A DNA stretch of 64,000 nt. Source: Lepidonotus clava (taxonomy: Eukaryota > Annelida > Polychaeta > Phyllodocida > Polynoidae). Below the pieces are notes generated by a model, which was not told the origin of the DNA, searched no databases, and saw only the letters and a program-made list of their open reading frames with translations. Location of the stretch: contig OW387133.1 of the NCBI GenBank assembly GCA_936440205.1, forward strand, positions 67,456,374 through 67,520,373, written 5' to 3'. Below are positions 23,838-35,239 of this stretch, in pieces (positions within the stretch are counted from its first letter, which is position 1; every line of letters begins with the position of its first letter). A program made the translations under genes and the position numbers.

Positions 23838-24133
23838 GTACGTAGTCCCCCCAGGCCGGTACGCAGTCCCCAAGGCCGTACGCAGTCCCCAAGGCTGTAC
23901 GCAGTCCCCCAGGCCTGTATGTAGTCCCCCAGGCCTGTATGCAGTCCCCCAGGCCCATACGCAGTCCCCCAGGCCCGTACGCAGTCCCCCAGACCGGTAC
24001 GCAGTCCCCCAGACCGGTACGTAGTTCCCCAGGCCGTATGTAGTCCCCCAGGCCTGTACATAGTCCCCCAGGCTTGCACGTAGTCTCCCAGGCCCATTCA
24101 CAGTCGCCAAGGCTGGTACGCAGTCGCCCAGGC
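23824..24133 (+). repeat. 20-bp minisatellite seeded on the exon 1 splice donor
   Basis: About 15 head-to-tail units of roughly 20 bp of the form CAGGCC(g)GTACGCAGTCCCC start in the last codons of exon 1 and run into the intron. Each unit carries a GTACGT- or GTACGC-like donor core. The repeat keeps several frames open on the minus strand, which are spurious. Confidence 0.9.
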
Positions 24134-25191
24134 ACCCTAAACTCACGACCTAAAGCCCCAACTAGGCATAGCTCCGCTCGCTCCTCCCAGAGAGAGTAAA
24201 GTAAAAACATTTTAACTTTGCTTTCTCTGCTCCTCCCGAGCACGTCTTCCCTCTACCCTCAGTGTTCATCTGGGCCACCAACCTACCTTATTTCTAGTGT
24301 TAACCCCGCAAACAAAGTAAAACCACCGTTACTTAGTTACTTAGGGCTAGAGAGGGGACATGATCAGATTGAACCTTAGCCGGCTTATCAGTGTGTCATG
24401 TCGCTGCCACAAGGACTCTTGTCACCCATAACTTGGCGGTCAATCAATGACAGTGTGACCTTGGGTAGCCCTTGCCGATGTTTTCAGTAGCAATACCACA
24501 CTAAAAATAAAATTTAAATTTTCAGCAATCTGTCAAGATTTATAAGATCCGCATTTTCCACAGTTTATCAGAACTTTAAACAGAATCAAAATTGGATATA
24601 GTACTCCCAAGATATTGAGAAAAATGCAATGAATAAAGTACTATGTTTTTACACCAAATTTACATTAGATCAAAGGCGTGGCCATGGACCCCCAAATTAG
24701 CCTATTTTTCCATTATTTTCACTTTAAAATGTCAATTTTATGCTAAAATCCGCGGATCTCTTTCTTATTGTATAGTGTTATGCCATATATCATTTAAAAG
24801 AAAAATTATTTCCGCGGATCTCACAACTTTTGCCCTATTTAATTAGATTAAATTTATTGGTTAAATCCTGTAAATACGGTGTAAAACCTTGAATTGAAAA
24901 AAATGAAAAAAGTGTCCCACATCAGATAAGTACCTGAAAACCAGGAAAAACATCCCATCTCTGATGGAACTTGTGCAAAAAAAAAGTTAAACACACTGAG
25001 GTCTCACCTCCCGGATACCACCTCAGCTCCGGAGCTACTACTACTATTTCTACTGCGTGCACTTCCTTGGGTACCCAGCTGTCTTAGCCATCGGTGGTAT
25101 GTAATTGTTGCTGGATGTTTTTTTGTTAGTTGATGGTCCTTAATGGTTTCCCATTATTTCATAGTTAGGGTTATTTGGTGCATCTTTTAAG

Positions 25192-25581
25192 CTATTGGAT
25201 GGAGATATTGTATTTCACTAGTGAATGTGAAAGCATTTCTGAATGGTTCATTGAGGTATATTTTTTGTCATCTGTTTTGCGGATTGCCTTACACTGGTTC
25301 AGTATGTGCTGTTGGTTTTCTGTACGATGGCCACAGCCTCTGCGCACCGTTGGTTGGTATTTGTTTCTGAAGTTTTCTTTGTGGCCTAGCATTCTGTTCC
25401 CGATTGTAAAGATCAGGCTAGCCTTTTTCCTTGTTAGTGAGTTTAGGTATGGTCGGCATTCAAGGGGTTGCCATTCTGTGCGGGTCATCAGGTGTCTGTT
25501 TTTTAATGATATATCCTCGGTAGCCTGGACCCACGGACCCACGGACCTATACTGGCGGCCATCACTGTATATGTAGTACAC
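25192..25581 (-). mobile_element. LINE fragment, C-terminal end of reverse-transcriptase protein
   Basis: The minus frame reads YLNSLTRKKASLIFTIGNRM, then NFRNKY, then CGHRTENQQHILNQC. This is the C-terminal pattern seen in many non-LTR retrotransposon proteins: an L-x-R...F-x-x-R segment followed by a C-x2-3-C...H...C knuckle (here the first Cys is replaced by Arg or lost). Only about 130 residues are present, without the reverse-transcriptase core, so it is a 5'-truncated remnant. The clade (Jockey/CR1/L1-like) is not certain. Confidence 0.65.
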
Positions 25582-25953
25582 TTTATTTATTTCATAGCAT
25601 GCATTTCTGATTCACGGTTAACGTTCTGATCATTCCCTTTACATTACATCTTTACAACTTTACATTAAGGTGCCCCCTCTCCCCTCCCACTCCCCTTCCC
25701 ACGCGTTTTTATCTAAATCTTTGGACTTGCCCCTGAGTCACCTGAATAGTCTTGAGGAGGGAGCACAGACACTTGACACTGTTAACAGTTCAACTTTAAC
25801 CTTGCAATTGAACTGATCTTGAGCGTTCGGGTACGACTGATAGTGGCCGATAACCAACGTTTAAAAACACTCAATACAGGTTTATAACAATACCATGAAA
25901 CGTTATCTGTCACCCCCCAGGGGGGGGGCACTTGGATTTGAAAAGGTACCCAC

Positions 25954-26711
25954 CAGGTTCGGGACAAGACTGAAACTAGCAACATTGGCATAATTTGCAC
26001 CGTTGCTATATCTTGCATCGCAAGTGTATTGTTATTTTGCATCGCTATAGGCATTTTAATTTCTAATTGAAATAACTCATCTAATTTTTGTTGCCGAATT
26101 CTAACAAGTACATGCAAATAAAGAATAGTTAAATAGAGATAACATTTTATAATTAGACCTTTTTTTACCGTACATATTTTCTAAATTCTTAGTTTAAGTG
26201 TTTTTGGCCAATAAGATTACAGTATTTATACCACGTGATATAAACAAATGTAAAAATAAGAAAATAAATCATGCAACCTCTGTTGCCGAAGTCTAAAAAA
26301 AGTATGCAAGTAAAGAGTAGTATAAGGTAAATAATATTTGATAATAAGACAGATTTTTATCATGCAGATCTTCTAAAATCTTTCTTTTAACATCTTTGGC
26401 CAATAAGATTACAGTATTTTGTACCACGTGATGCAAACAAATGTAAACAAGATGGCGCATTTTTTGCCAATTCATGCTCATTTTTGAGCATTTTGAATGC
26501 ATTTTTTTACATCAAAGTTATGTTATGAAATAATTTTGGCAAAAATTATTTACCTTAGTTTTTTTGTTATAATGTAAAGGGTTTTGTACGTTAATATAGC
26601 CAAAGATTACAGATATTATTCAAAACTGATGGCAAATAACTAGTGTTGCTATATCTTGCATCATTGCAAAGTACTGCATCAGTGCAAAAATAGCAGTCCG
26701 TCCCTAACCTG
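25954..26711. mobile_element. Non-autonomous DNA transposon, CAGGTT ends, TSD CCCAC
   Basis: The ends read CAGGTTCGGGAC and GTCCCTAACCTG, flanked by CCCAC at 25949-25953 and 26712-26716. The 758-bp interior contains two diverged tandem copies of a unit of about 190 bp (from about 26089 and 26281), each with GGCCAATAAGATTACAGTAT and a CACGTGAT box. GTTGCTATATCTTGCATC occurs near both ends. The end type and 5-bp duplication match the element at 20247. Confidence 0.85.
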
Positions 26712-26714
26712 CCC

Positions 26715-27093
26715 ACTGCCAAACAGACTGGCACAGTGGGGCGGTGAACATACAAAATGAGGGGCGGTCAATCACTTTTAAGGCAAAAAAAAAAAAAAAA
26801 AAGGGGGGGGGGGGTCAACTGCATCAATAGAACAATGGAGTGGCAATAACATAACGCTTCTACTTTATTTCACCCAAAACTAACTAATGAAATGTTTTCA
26901 GGAGTTTTCCTAAACAGTTTTGGTGATTCTGTATATTTTCTGGTATTGAGACACCTTGATTTTTTATTTATTTATTTATTTAATTTTTTTTTTTGGAGGG
27001 GGGGCAGTCATCTTTATCACCCAAAAATGGGGGGCAATCAACTAAAATTGAGGGGTGGTAAGTCATGAAAAGAGGGGGCGGTAGTTTGGCAGT
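26715..27093. mobile_element. Possible MITE with ACTGCCAAAC ends
   Basis: ACTGCCAAAC at 26715 and GTTTGGCAGT ending at 27093 are exact complements. The interior repeats a G-rich motif, GAGGGGCGGTCAATCA and variants, near both ends and includes A and G runs. No target duplication was established. Confidence 0.5.
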
Positions 27094-27120
27094 TGGTAGT
27101 GACCTTCAAAGAGTCAGTGC

Positions 27121-27142
27121 CCCCCCCCCCCCCCCCCCCCCC
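27121..27142. repeat. Poly-C tract
   Basis: An uninterrupted run of about 22 C, prone to sequencing and length error. Confidence 0.97.
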
Positions 27143-27317
27143 GGGAGAGCTGACGCTCGGGCCACTTGGGTGTGTAGGGCCTGAGCCGCTGTGAAGCGAT
27201 TAAAACACAGCAAGCACTGTATTTGTTATAATTACGGTGTAAATGCTGTCTATGGGGTACTATGCTATTAAACCAATAATGAATTGTATAGGTAATACAG
27301 AGATAATCAATGCCATT

Positions 27318-27486
27318 CATTGGGGGATCCAGAGTGGGAGCAATGGGGCACGCGGCCCTCCCCTTTTTTTCTCTGTTTTTGGAAATTTTTGTGTTTTTTA
27401 ATATGAAATTCAGCCAAGAAATAATTAAGGAAATATTTTTCCAATAGCGCGCCCCCCACCCTTTCAAAATCCTGGATCCCCAAGTG
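27318..27486. mobile_element. MITE, GGGGATCC ends, TSD CCATT
   Basis: The element starts CATTGGGGGATCCAG and ends CTGGATCCCCAAGTG, with CCATT at 27313-27317 and 27487-27491. It is a 169-bp member of the same CA...TG family as 6220 and 22479. Confidence 0.88.
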
Positions 27487-28172
27487 CCATTGGGTTACTT
27501 ATTGATTTATCTTTATTTCTATATGTTATAGGTGAAGTTTCAAATCAAAGTACCATAAGCATGAGATGTAGTTGTAATTGTATCAGCAATTCAACCAGTT
27601 TGAGTGTGGCCATAGAGTCAGCCCCCACCAGCGAAATGTACAAGACACCATAGTTTCAGCCCAGCGTACATTGCACTTAAGCCAGGGCTAGTCCATTAAT
27701 GGGAGGCATGCGCATGTATCAATCAACCCCTTCTTTAGTAGTGCATCATTAGAATGGTTCATTCACATTGACATTTTATTTGCCGGAAGATCCTAAATTC
27801 ATAGGGCACAAAAGATCAAGCAAAACATTTTTAATAGATATTCGCTGTAGTGCCGGTCAGACCCACCACCTTTTTAAGGTTATTCATGTTAGTACATGTA
27901 TATTTCATATAAATATATATGAATAAAACGCCCAGGGAGGATGACCTTTTGCAAAGTCGCCTTGATGTGTGCCGAAAAGTGAAGGAGGGTCCTCCTTTTT
28001 CATTATCAAGTGGAATGGGTGTCAATCGCAATGGGTGTCAAATTAGCATGGTGTGAACAGTTTCGTTTTGTAGTGTGGATATAAATTGAAGATAAGACTT
28101 GAAGGCAGGAGTTCTTGTTGATGTTGAATAATTATATTCTCTACAGAACCAGGAGTGTAGGCCAGAAGGCCT

Positions 28173-28828
28173 ATTGCTGCTAAGTGGTTACATGTTGTCT
28201 GTTCTGCTGCTGTACCCAGAGTGTCCTTACAGCATATCTGCACCTCCCCACCTGACCTCTGGTCAGTGACCTAATTACAACTGACCAATCAGGGCAGGAT
28301 GAGTGCTAACTGATTATCAAACTCTATGCATATATTTAATATAACTTTTGATAATCATTTAGGAAACTATGATATTAATATAATTATTTGATATAATAAA
28401 TCTCATAAATACTTGTAATTATTAGAGGAAGAATATACCATGCCTAACCTAGGTATGACAATGGGCCACTCAATATGGTAACTGGAGAAGTCGGGCCACT
28501 ATTGCTGCTAAGTGGTTACATGTTGTCTGTTCTGCTGCTGTACCCAGAGTGTCCTTACAGCATATCTGCACCTCCCCACCTGACCTCTGGTCAGTGACCT
28601 AATTACAACTGACCAATCAGGGCAGGATGAGTGCTAACTGATTATCAAACTCTATGCATATATTTAATATAACTTTTGATAATCATTTAGGAAACTATGA
28701 TATTAATATAATTATTTGATATAATAAATCTCATAAATACTTGTAATTATTAGAGGAAGAATATACCATGCCTAACCTAGGTATGACAATGGGCCACTCA
28801 ATATGGTAACTGGAGAAGTCGGGCCACT
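28173..28828. repeat. Perfect 328-bp tandem duplication
   Basis: 28173-28500 and 28501-28828 read the same base for base, including AT-rich stretches and a GACCAATCAGGGCAGG box. The units abut without spacer. Perfect identity in such neutral intronic sequence means either a very recent duplication or an assembly artefact, such as two haplotypes joined. Confidence 0.95.
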
Positions 28829-29410
28829 GAAAAACTTGGGTGAACTCATGCGGCTGGAGAAGTCTGCCCAATGATGGGAATTCCCCACCCATAAACTAGG
28901 AATCGGGTCAAGTTAGCCATTTTGGTATGAATCATAGAGATCTATTTGATGAGAGAGAGATTTTTTCTTTCAATACAAAGTGATACCTGGTATAACTGAC
29001 CCGAGTTCTCCAACAGCTCGAGTCTGGTTGGCAGAGTGGCCAAGGTCCAAGTGCCCAGAGAGTCCCCTGCCACATGAGTGCAGTTGGGTGACTCTGAAAG
29101 CTCAATTCTGGTAAGGGCCAGTATTGAAGTGAATGTGGTTTAGACAAGTGTCTCTGGTTCCCCTGCCTACCCCTGGTATCTCTGTTTGCCTTATTCTCCC
29201 ATGTCATTGTATCTTTAATATGAAGCTACTGTCATTGTTACCTAGAAAAGCATTGTCCTGTCGAACTCAAAAATTAATGCCCATGTTAGTTGGTCAATTT
29301 GAGCAGTTGAGAGGCATCATAAGTATTATGGTTTAAAGACATTGTAGGCATGTAAATTCTGAGGCTTGGTTCTTAAAATTAATATTGCTTCTCATCATTT
29401 CCTTTCCAAG

Positions 29411-29616
29411 CTGCTCCCGAATTGGACTGCCCAGAGAAGTTAGAGAGTTGGCTGTATGAGAGTGATAAGCTGCTGGTATGTGAGCTGATGGCCGAGCCGT
29501 GGATACACAGCGGCTACCTAACCTTCTACCGTAATGGGCGGGAGGGAGACGAGGACCATATGCAAAGTGTCCGCCTAGGGAAGCCCGAAAGCGGCTACTT
29601 CTACAATGCCCGTGAG
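29411..29616 (+). CDS. GPI-anchored Ig-like protein, exon 2 (N-terminal half of Ig-like domain)
   Basis: A 206-bp exon between acceptor tttccaag and donor gtgaga, phase 1 in and phase 0 out. It begins APELDCPEKLESWLYESD, then LLVCELMAEP with the Cys where an Ig B-strand Cys sits, then YLTFYRNGRE, where the usual C-strand Trp (WxKDG-type) is replaced by Phe, and ends YFYNARE. It follows the signal peptide directly, so the mature protein starts almost at this domain. Confidence 0.82.
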
Positions 29617-29797
29617 GTGAGAAAATCAGAACATAGACAATGTGCGAAAGGATAAGTTATTAAAGTTCAATGCAAAAACATTTGAATTATAAGTTATTTT
29701 CCTGCAACTCTTAAGCCCTTATAATGCTATGCGTTGGGTCGCTGTTCATGTCAGGTAAGGTTGCCCAACGTGAACGATTCACGTTGAGGCTGTATTA

Positions 29798-30044
29798 AGG
29801 CTATATTACACTACAGGTTGGGTCACGTTGGGTGCCAACACCACCCAACACATAGTATAATTTATTATACTACGCATTTTGGCATGGGGTCACATTGGGT
29901 CGTGTTGGCATGTGTTGGGGCACATGTTGGGTTGCATTGGCTCAAGTTTCATTTACAAACATGTCTGTAAAGTGACGCGAATCAGATGCATTGGGCAACG
30001 CGACCCAACACATAGGTCACCCAACGCATGGTGTAATATGGCCT
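29798..30044. mobile_element. MITE in Ig-gene intron 2, TTA target duplication
   Basis: The ends AGGCTATATTACAC and GTGTAATATGGCCT are near complements, flanked by TTA at 29795-29797 and 30045-30047. The 247-bp interior repeats GTTGGGT and ACCCAAC boxes many times. A PIF/Harbinger-type insertion is the simplest reading. Confidence 0.85.
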
Positions 30045-30814
30045 TTAATCTTAATTTTCTGTGCAATTGCTTAGGATTGGCAGATTTTATTAGTACACTT
30101 CTGAAAATAATTGAATATGGTTAACCTCAGGTTGAATGAGGGCATTGTGCCTCCAATGCCCTTATGGTACATCTAACATTTTAATAAAATAGTTAGGCCT
30201 CTTCTTACTTGAATTTACTTGCAATTTTACGTTACTTTTTCTGTCAGCTACGGCAACAGTTTAACCCTTTCCAGTCACCAAGTTTTACCTAATTTTCTGT
30301 GTCAAATATAGCAATTATGAATTCTTAAACTCACCTAGCTTTACCTTACTTATGTTATGATTTTATAACCCTTACCGATCAAAAGTTTAAAGATAGATCC
30401 CAGACATGAGCGCCTGTGAATTTGCAATATCTATGAACCTTATTATTTGAATTGTATGATTCACTCACTGATATTCCACGTGAAAGGAAAAGTTTCAGTC
30501 AATCTAGTGATATAAATGACGTTAAAACAAAGAGAAGCTCATAGCTCCTACATCAAATAATGAAATTTTCCCCTTTTATCTTTTAAGCGAAAATACCTCC
30601 CTTAGTATGTAAAATACATTTTTACAACTTAATAATACAATAATGTATAACCCCCTCCACTCTCTACATACCAGTATTACCTCGACTGGCCCTCTAAAAG
30701 CCAATTGGTCCACCGGAAGCAAAATAACTATTATTTTTAGGATGACCAGATGTAGCCATGGTTTAACCCTCTCCACTTTCTACTCACCAATTTTACCTCT
30801 TACTTCTTGTGCAG

Positions 30815-30935
30815 GAGAACAATACTGTGGAGTTCCGCATCAAACGGGTCCTCAGGCAGCACTTCCGAAATTATACCTTTGTAGTGGAGAACACTGTAGG
30901 AATGGATGAGAAGATCATAGAACTTGTACCCGCAG
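30815..30935 (+). CDS. GPI-anchored Ig-like protein, exon 3 (C-terminal half of Ig-like domain)
   Basis: A 121-bp exon between acceptor cttgtgcag and donor gtacaa, phase 0 in and phase 1 out. It encodes ENNTVEFRIKRVLRQ, then HFRNYTFVVENTVGMDEKII. The latter matches the Ig E-F-G strand pattern (DxGxYTCxxxNxxG), but the F-strand Cys is Phe, so the canonical intradomain disulfide cannot form. Two N-glycosylation sequons are visible (NNT, NYT). The short exon and split Ig domain are ordinary for animal Ig genes. Confidence 0.82.
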
Positions 30936-31113
30936 GTACAATGATTTACCTATAAAAGTAGAGATAATAATTAATAATTATATAAGTCATAATGATTTAC
31001 CTATCAGTTGAATCTCATTTTTAGAATCAGCAAGCAATGGTAGGTTTCTTGCATACAAATCTGTACACCATTCTATGAAGGCAGTGTAGAATCCTTTGCA
31101 AAGTAGCAATTAA

Positions 31114-32008
31114 AGACAATGGCGCCATTATAGATCCAACCTTAAGATTTTTAGGAAACTTTAGGAAATAGGAGTTAAACATATATCCATCCTAAAAATA
31201 TGAAAAAATAAGGGGTCACCATGGAAACTTTTGTTCTAGAGATAATGTGAGCATAATTCCAATAAAATGAACATTTTTGAAAAAAATATGCTCAAGTATA
31301 GTCTTCATAATGAATTTCATAATAATCCTCAAATCAATAATAAAATCATTGAAATCTAAACCTAAGACATATATATACAAAATCAATGCACCAGTTAGAA
31401 AATAATATGGATTTATTGGAATAAAATATATCTTTTATTTTAAATAAATTGTTAAATTAATTAAATAAAATATCAAATTTCTGAGAGAAATGTTCACCAA
31501 AAAAAATTCAACCTTAAGAAATTCTCCAAAATCACACATGTTGTAGATTTAGGTGTTATCGATCATTTTCTTGAAAAAAATTGGGGGTCACCATGCTAAC
31601 TTGGACAGGAAAGTTGCATATCTGTTCTAATAAGCAATTTTTTGTGGGTACCTATATATTTTTAGCTTTAAACCCATTTCAATTTGGCCATAATGACTGC
31701 AACAAGTGTTTTTTTTATCCCTGAGATTGATATGAAACCATAGATATTTACTACTTAAATGTAGCATATATATAAAGAAAGATATAAGCAAAAATGATTT
31801 TATTTCCATCTAAAGTTTTTTTAAAAACTTTTAAAATTTCCATAAAATTAGCCATATTTGAACACATGTAGGTCTATAACTAAGATAGTGCTAGGTTTTT
31901 CTTTTTCATTTTTAAATTGCCTATATACTAATGTACATTATTGCCAATTTTTATAAGAAATGAAGGACTTTGGTTTTTTGGTCATGTGTATAATGGCGCC
32001 ATTGCCTT
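31114..32008. mobile_element. Non-autonomous DNA transposon with TTAA flanks, in Ig-gene intron 3
   Basis: TTAA lies at 31110-31113 and 32009-32012. Inside, AGACAATGGCGCCATTATA and its near complement (one mismatch) form the ends of an 895-bp AT-rich element. TTAA duplications are typical of piggyBac and Kolobok families. The ends do not start CCC as in typical piggyBac, so Kolobok-like is as likely. It has no coding frame. Confidence 0.85.
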
Positions 32009-32046
32009 TAAACAAAGGGCAACAGAAGTAAAGAAGTTGCTCTGAT

Positions 32047-32722
32047 TGCCCTACCAACACATTTCTGCATGTCCTTGTTTTTCAATACATGTTCGCTACA
32101 CCAATGATCTGCTCCCCTATGTGTTTGTTACACCCTTGGTCTGTTCCCCTCTTTCTCTATATGTGTTCACTACACCCATGATCCATTCCCCTATTTCTCA
32201 ATACAAGTGTACTACACCCATGGTTTGTTCCCCTGTTTCCCAAAATTATGTTTTCACTTCACCAATGGTTTGTCATCCTATTCCTTGATATGTGTTTGCT
32301 ACAGCCATGGTCTGTTCCCCTATTTCTCAATAATGTTTTCACTAGACCTATGGTTTGTCCCCCTATTTCTCAAAATTATGTGTTCACTTTACCAATGGTT
32401 TGTCCTCCTATTCCCTGATTTGTGTTTGCCACAGCCATGGCCTGTTCCCCTATTCCTCAATATGTGTTCACTACACCCATGGCCTGTTCCCCTATTTCTC
32501 AATACATGTTCGCTACACCAATGGTCTATTCCTGTTTTTCTCAATACATTTTCACTACACTCATGGTCTGTTCCCTATTTCTCAATATGTGTTTGCTACC
32601 CCCATGGTCTGTTCCCCTATTTCGTAATGCATGTCTTCTACATCCATGGTCTGCTCCCCTATTTCTCAGTGCATGTCTGCTACACCCATGGTCCGCTCCC
32701 CTATTTCTCAATATGTGTTCAC
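32047..32722. repeat. Minisatellite of about 42-46 bp (ACACCCATGGTCTGTTCCCCTA type)
   Basis: About 15 units of the type TGGTCTGTTCCCCTATTTCT plus a TATGTGTTCACTACACCCA-like part. The array resumes at about 35067-35230, so it was one array split by the 2340-bp element at 32727. Long plus-strand open frames over it are spurious. Confidence 0.9.
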
Positions 32723-32726
32723 TATA

Positions 32727-35066
32727 GGGTCACTCTCCAGAAATTTCCTCAATTGGCAAAATGAGTGTTTTTTTTCTTTGAATGTCTCTGTACACTTAAG
32801 TTTACCTGAGACTTTAAAACTTTTTGCCTAATTTTGCTCTCCACATATAAGACATTGATAAAAATTACTTTTAAGTTAACTTATATTTTATATTTTTTCT
32901 TAATTTATGCCAAAATTGCCGAAAATGACAAAAAAATGCCAGGTAAGAGGTTTTTTTCAGCATTTTTGTATCAACATTATGACAAAATTTCATTGTGACT
33001 TCTCCCATGTTTTTTCTACAGACAGTTTGACATCAGGCAAAATGGAAAATAAATTTTATTTTACTAACTTGATGATTTTCTCATTTTTATTAAAGTTCTT
33101 AGTTTTCTTAGATTCATAAATGTACGTTCAGAACCAAGGTTTGAACAGCAAAACATTATATCTAACCATGGAATATGTAAAAATTGTGTTACTCACATTT
33201 AAAAGGACATGATGATATATCTATTAAGTATTAAGTTTAAATCTTTAGGAAAATTAGAGGTAATAAAAAAACAGATTTTCATTTTTTTTCCTAGGCATGC
33301 CAAAAATTATATTTTGTACGTTCAGAACCAAGCTTTTCTAATTTTCTACCATTAAACATGAAAAATAGCCAAGTTTTACATCATATCTCTCAGGAGACTT
33401 AGAGATGGGCTTTATGCAAGGTCTTATAGCATTAAACACCTAATTTCCCCTTCATCAATACTGAAAAGTTGATAAAAAGCTTGGTTCTGAACGTACAAAG
33501 CTTGGTTCTGAACGTACATATATGTACGTTCAGAACCAAGCTTTTTTCCTTTTGATCTTTTGGAGATGAGGTGATATGTTTGTAAGAATATTTTCATACT
33601 CATACTATGCACAAGAAATGTCCCGTTTCAAGCATTTTTATCTAACATACAACTCTTGCCTTTTTTTGCTTTAATCTTAGAAATAAACTTGGTTCTGAAC
33701 GTACATAGCTTGGTTCTGAACGTACAAAGCTTGGTTCTGAACGTACAAAGCTTGGTTCTGAATGTACAAAGCTTGGTTCTGAACGTACATTTATAGTTTG
33801 TGAGGTGTCATAGTATGAAGAGAAATATTTGAGAAATAGTCCTTTGATTCTGGAATGCTTTATTTACAATACATTCAAGTACTTCAGTCAGAAATATTTC
33901 AATGTCAAGAGAATTCATTTGAAATGTGACCAACATATGTACATTCAGAACCAAGCTATGTACGTTCAGAACCAAAGTGTGTAAGTTCAGAACCAAGCTT
34001 TGTACGTTCAGAACCAAGCTATGTACGTTCAGAACCAAGCTTTTTTTCCTGTGCACCTCCTAAGGACAGAGCCATATTTCTTAGACATTGCTCAAATTGT
34101 TTTGACTTAGATAAACAATGTCACACTGTTAATGCTGATATCTTACCTTATTTCATTTTTGCAATTGACCTATTTGGCAGATAACCTTGGTTCTGAACGT
34201 ACACACCTTGGTTCTAAACGTACACACCTTGGTTCTGAACGTACATTTATAGTTTTCCAAAACTAGGTGTGATACATGCATGCCCCATTCTATAAATTAT
34301 TATTCTACCTTGAAGGATCTTTTCCAAGAGTCTCCTCACAAAAAGAAAATGTGTATTTCGTCATTTAACTTTACTTTTAGAAGCAAGATATGTATGCTCA
34401 AATTTAGGTTTGCATGTACGTTCAGAACCAAGGTATGTACGTTCAGAACCAAGGTATGTACGTTCAGAACCAAGATATGTACGTTCAGAACCAAGGTTTT
34501 TTATAACAAAGTGAAATAATTCTTAGAATATGCATCCAATCGAATATATTTTTTTACATCAATTATGTACCATATAAAGGAACTAATACATATTGCTATC
34601 CTAAAAATAGCCATGTTGTAAAATCTCATACAGCTCTGTAAAGACAAAATTTTAAAGACAATGTTCAAAATGTCATGTTTTCAAAATGATGTTAAAAACA
34701 AAGTTGCGTTTTTTAGTTTATGATAATTCTTTTCATGAAAAATGAGTGTTCTATTGAATCATAAAGAGTATAAACATATAGATCAAGAAAATGAAAGTAC
34801 ATTTATACATGACATATAGGTATTCTAGGCCCACCAGGAAAATATTGAAAAACTTGGTTCTGAACGTACATAATTACAGAATTTTTCTAAGTCTGCCACA
34901 AAAATCCAAATTATGAGAAAATAAAGGACGTTGGGAATTCCCTTTTTTCTGATTCTGATAGTTCATATACTCTTAAGAAGGACACAATTATTTAAAAACA
35001 AATTTTCAATAGTTGAATTTAGACCCAAAATTTTGGGTAACTGCGCACTTTTCAGGAGAGTGACCC
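32727..35066. mobile_element. 2.3-kb non-coding element packed with two-way 17-bp repeats
   Basis: Inverted ends GGGTCACTCTCC...GGAGAGTGACCC, with TATA on both sides (32723-32726, 35067-35070), inserted in a minisatellite. Restoring one TATA gives the expected repeat unit length. Inside are about 23 copies of TGTACGTTCAGAACCAA or its complement, in clusters at 20-21-bp spacing. Reverse clusters (33480-33515, 33686-33789, 34186-34243) each face a forward cluster (33522, 33936-34038, 34414-34494), making long hairpins possible. No protein frame exists. The superfamily is unassigned. Confidence 0.85.
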
Positions 35067-35239
35067 TATACCCATAGTCTGTTCCCCTACTTATAAAATA
35101 GTTGTTCACTGTACCCTTGGTCTTTTCCCTTATTATCAATATGTTTATGCTACACCCATGGTCTTTTCCCCTATTTCTCCATAATTATGTGTTCACATTA
35201 CCTTAATACATGTTTTTCAATGGTTTGTTCCTGTTTCAG

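Noticed and set aside
23531-24243. Minus-strand Gly-rich frames of 113-188 codons
   Set aside because: They are the antisense of the 20-bp donor minisatellite and of the Ig-gene first exon.
32046-32831. Plus-strand frames of up to 185 codons rich in Phe, Tyr and Pro
   Set aside because: They lie wholly on the TGTTCCCCTATTTCT-type minisatellite, and several frames are open at once.
33480-34500. Regular repeats with spacers, resembling a CRISPR array
   Set aside because: The repeat occurs in both orientations with 3-4-bp gaps and lies in a transposon of an animal genome; no unique spacers of uniform size exist.
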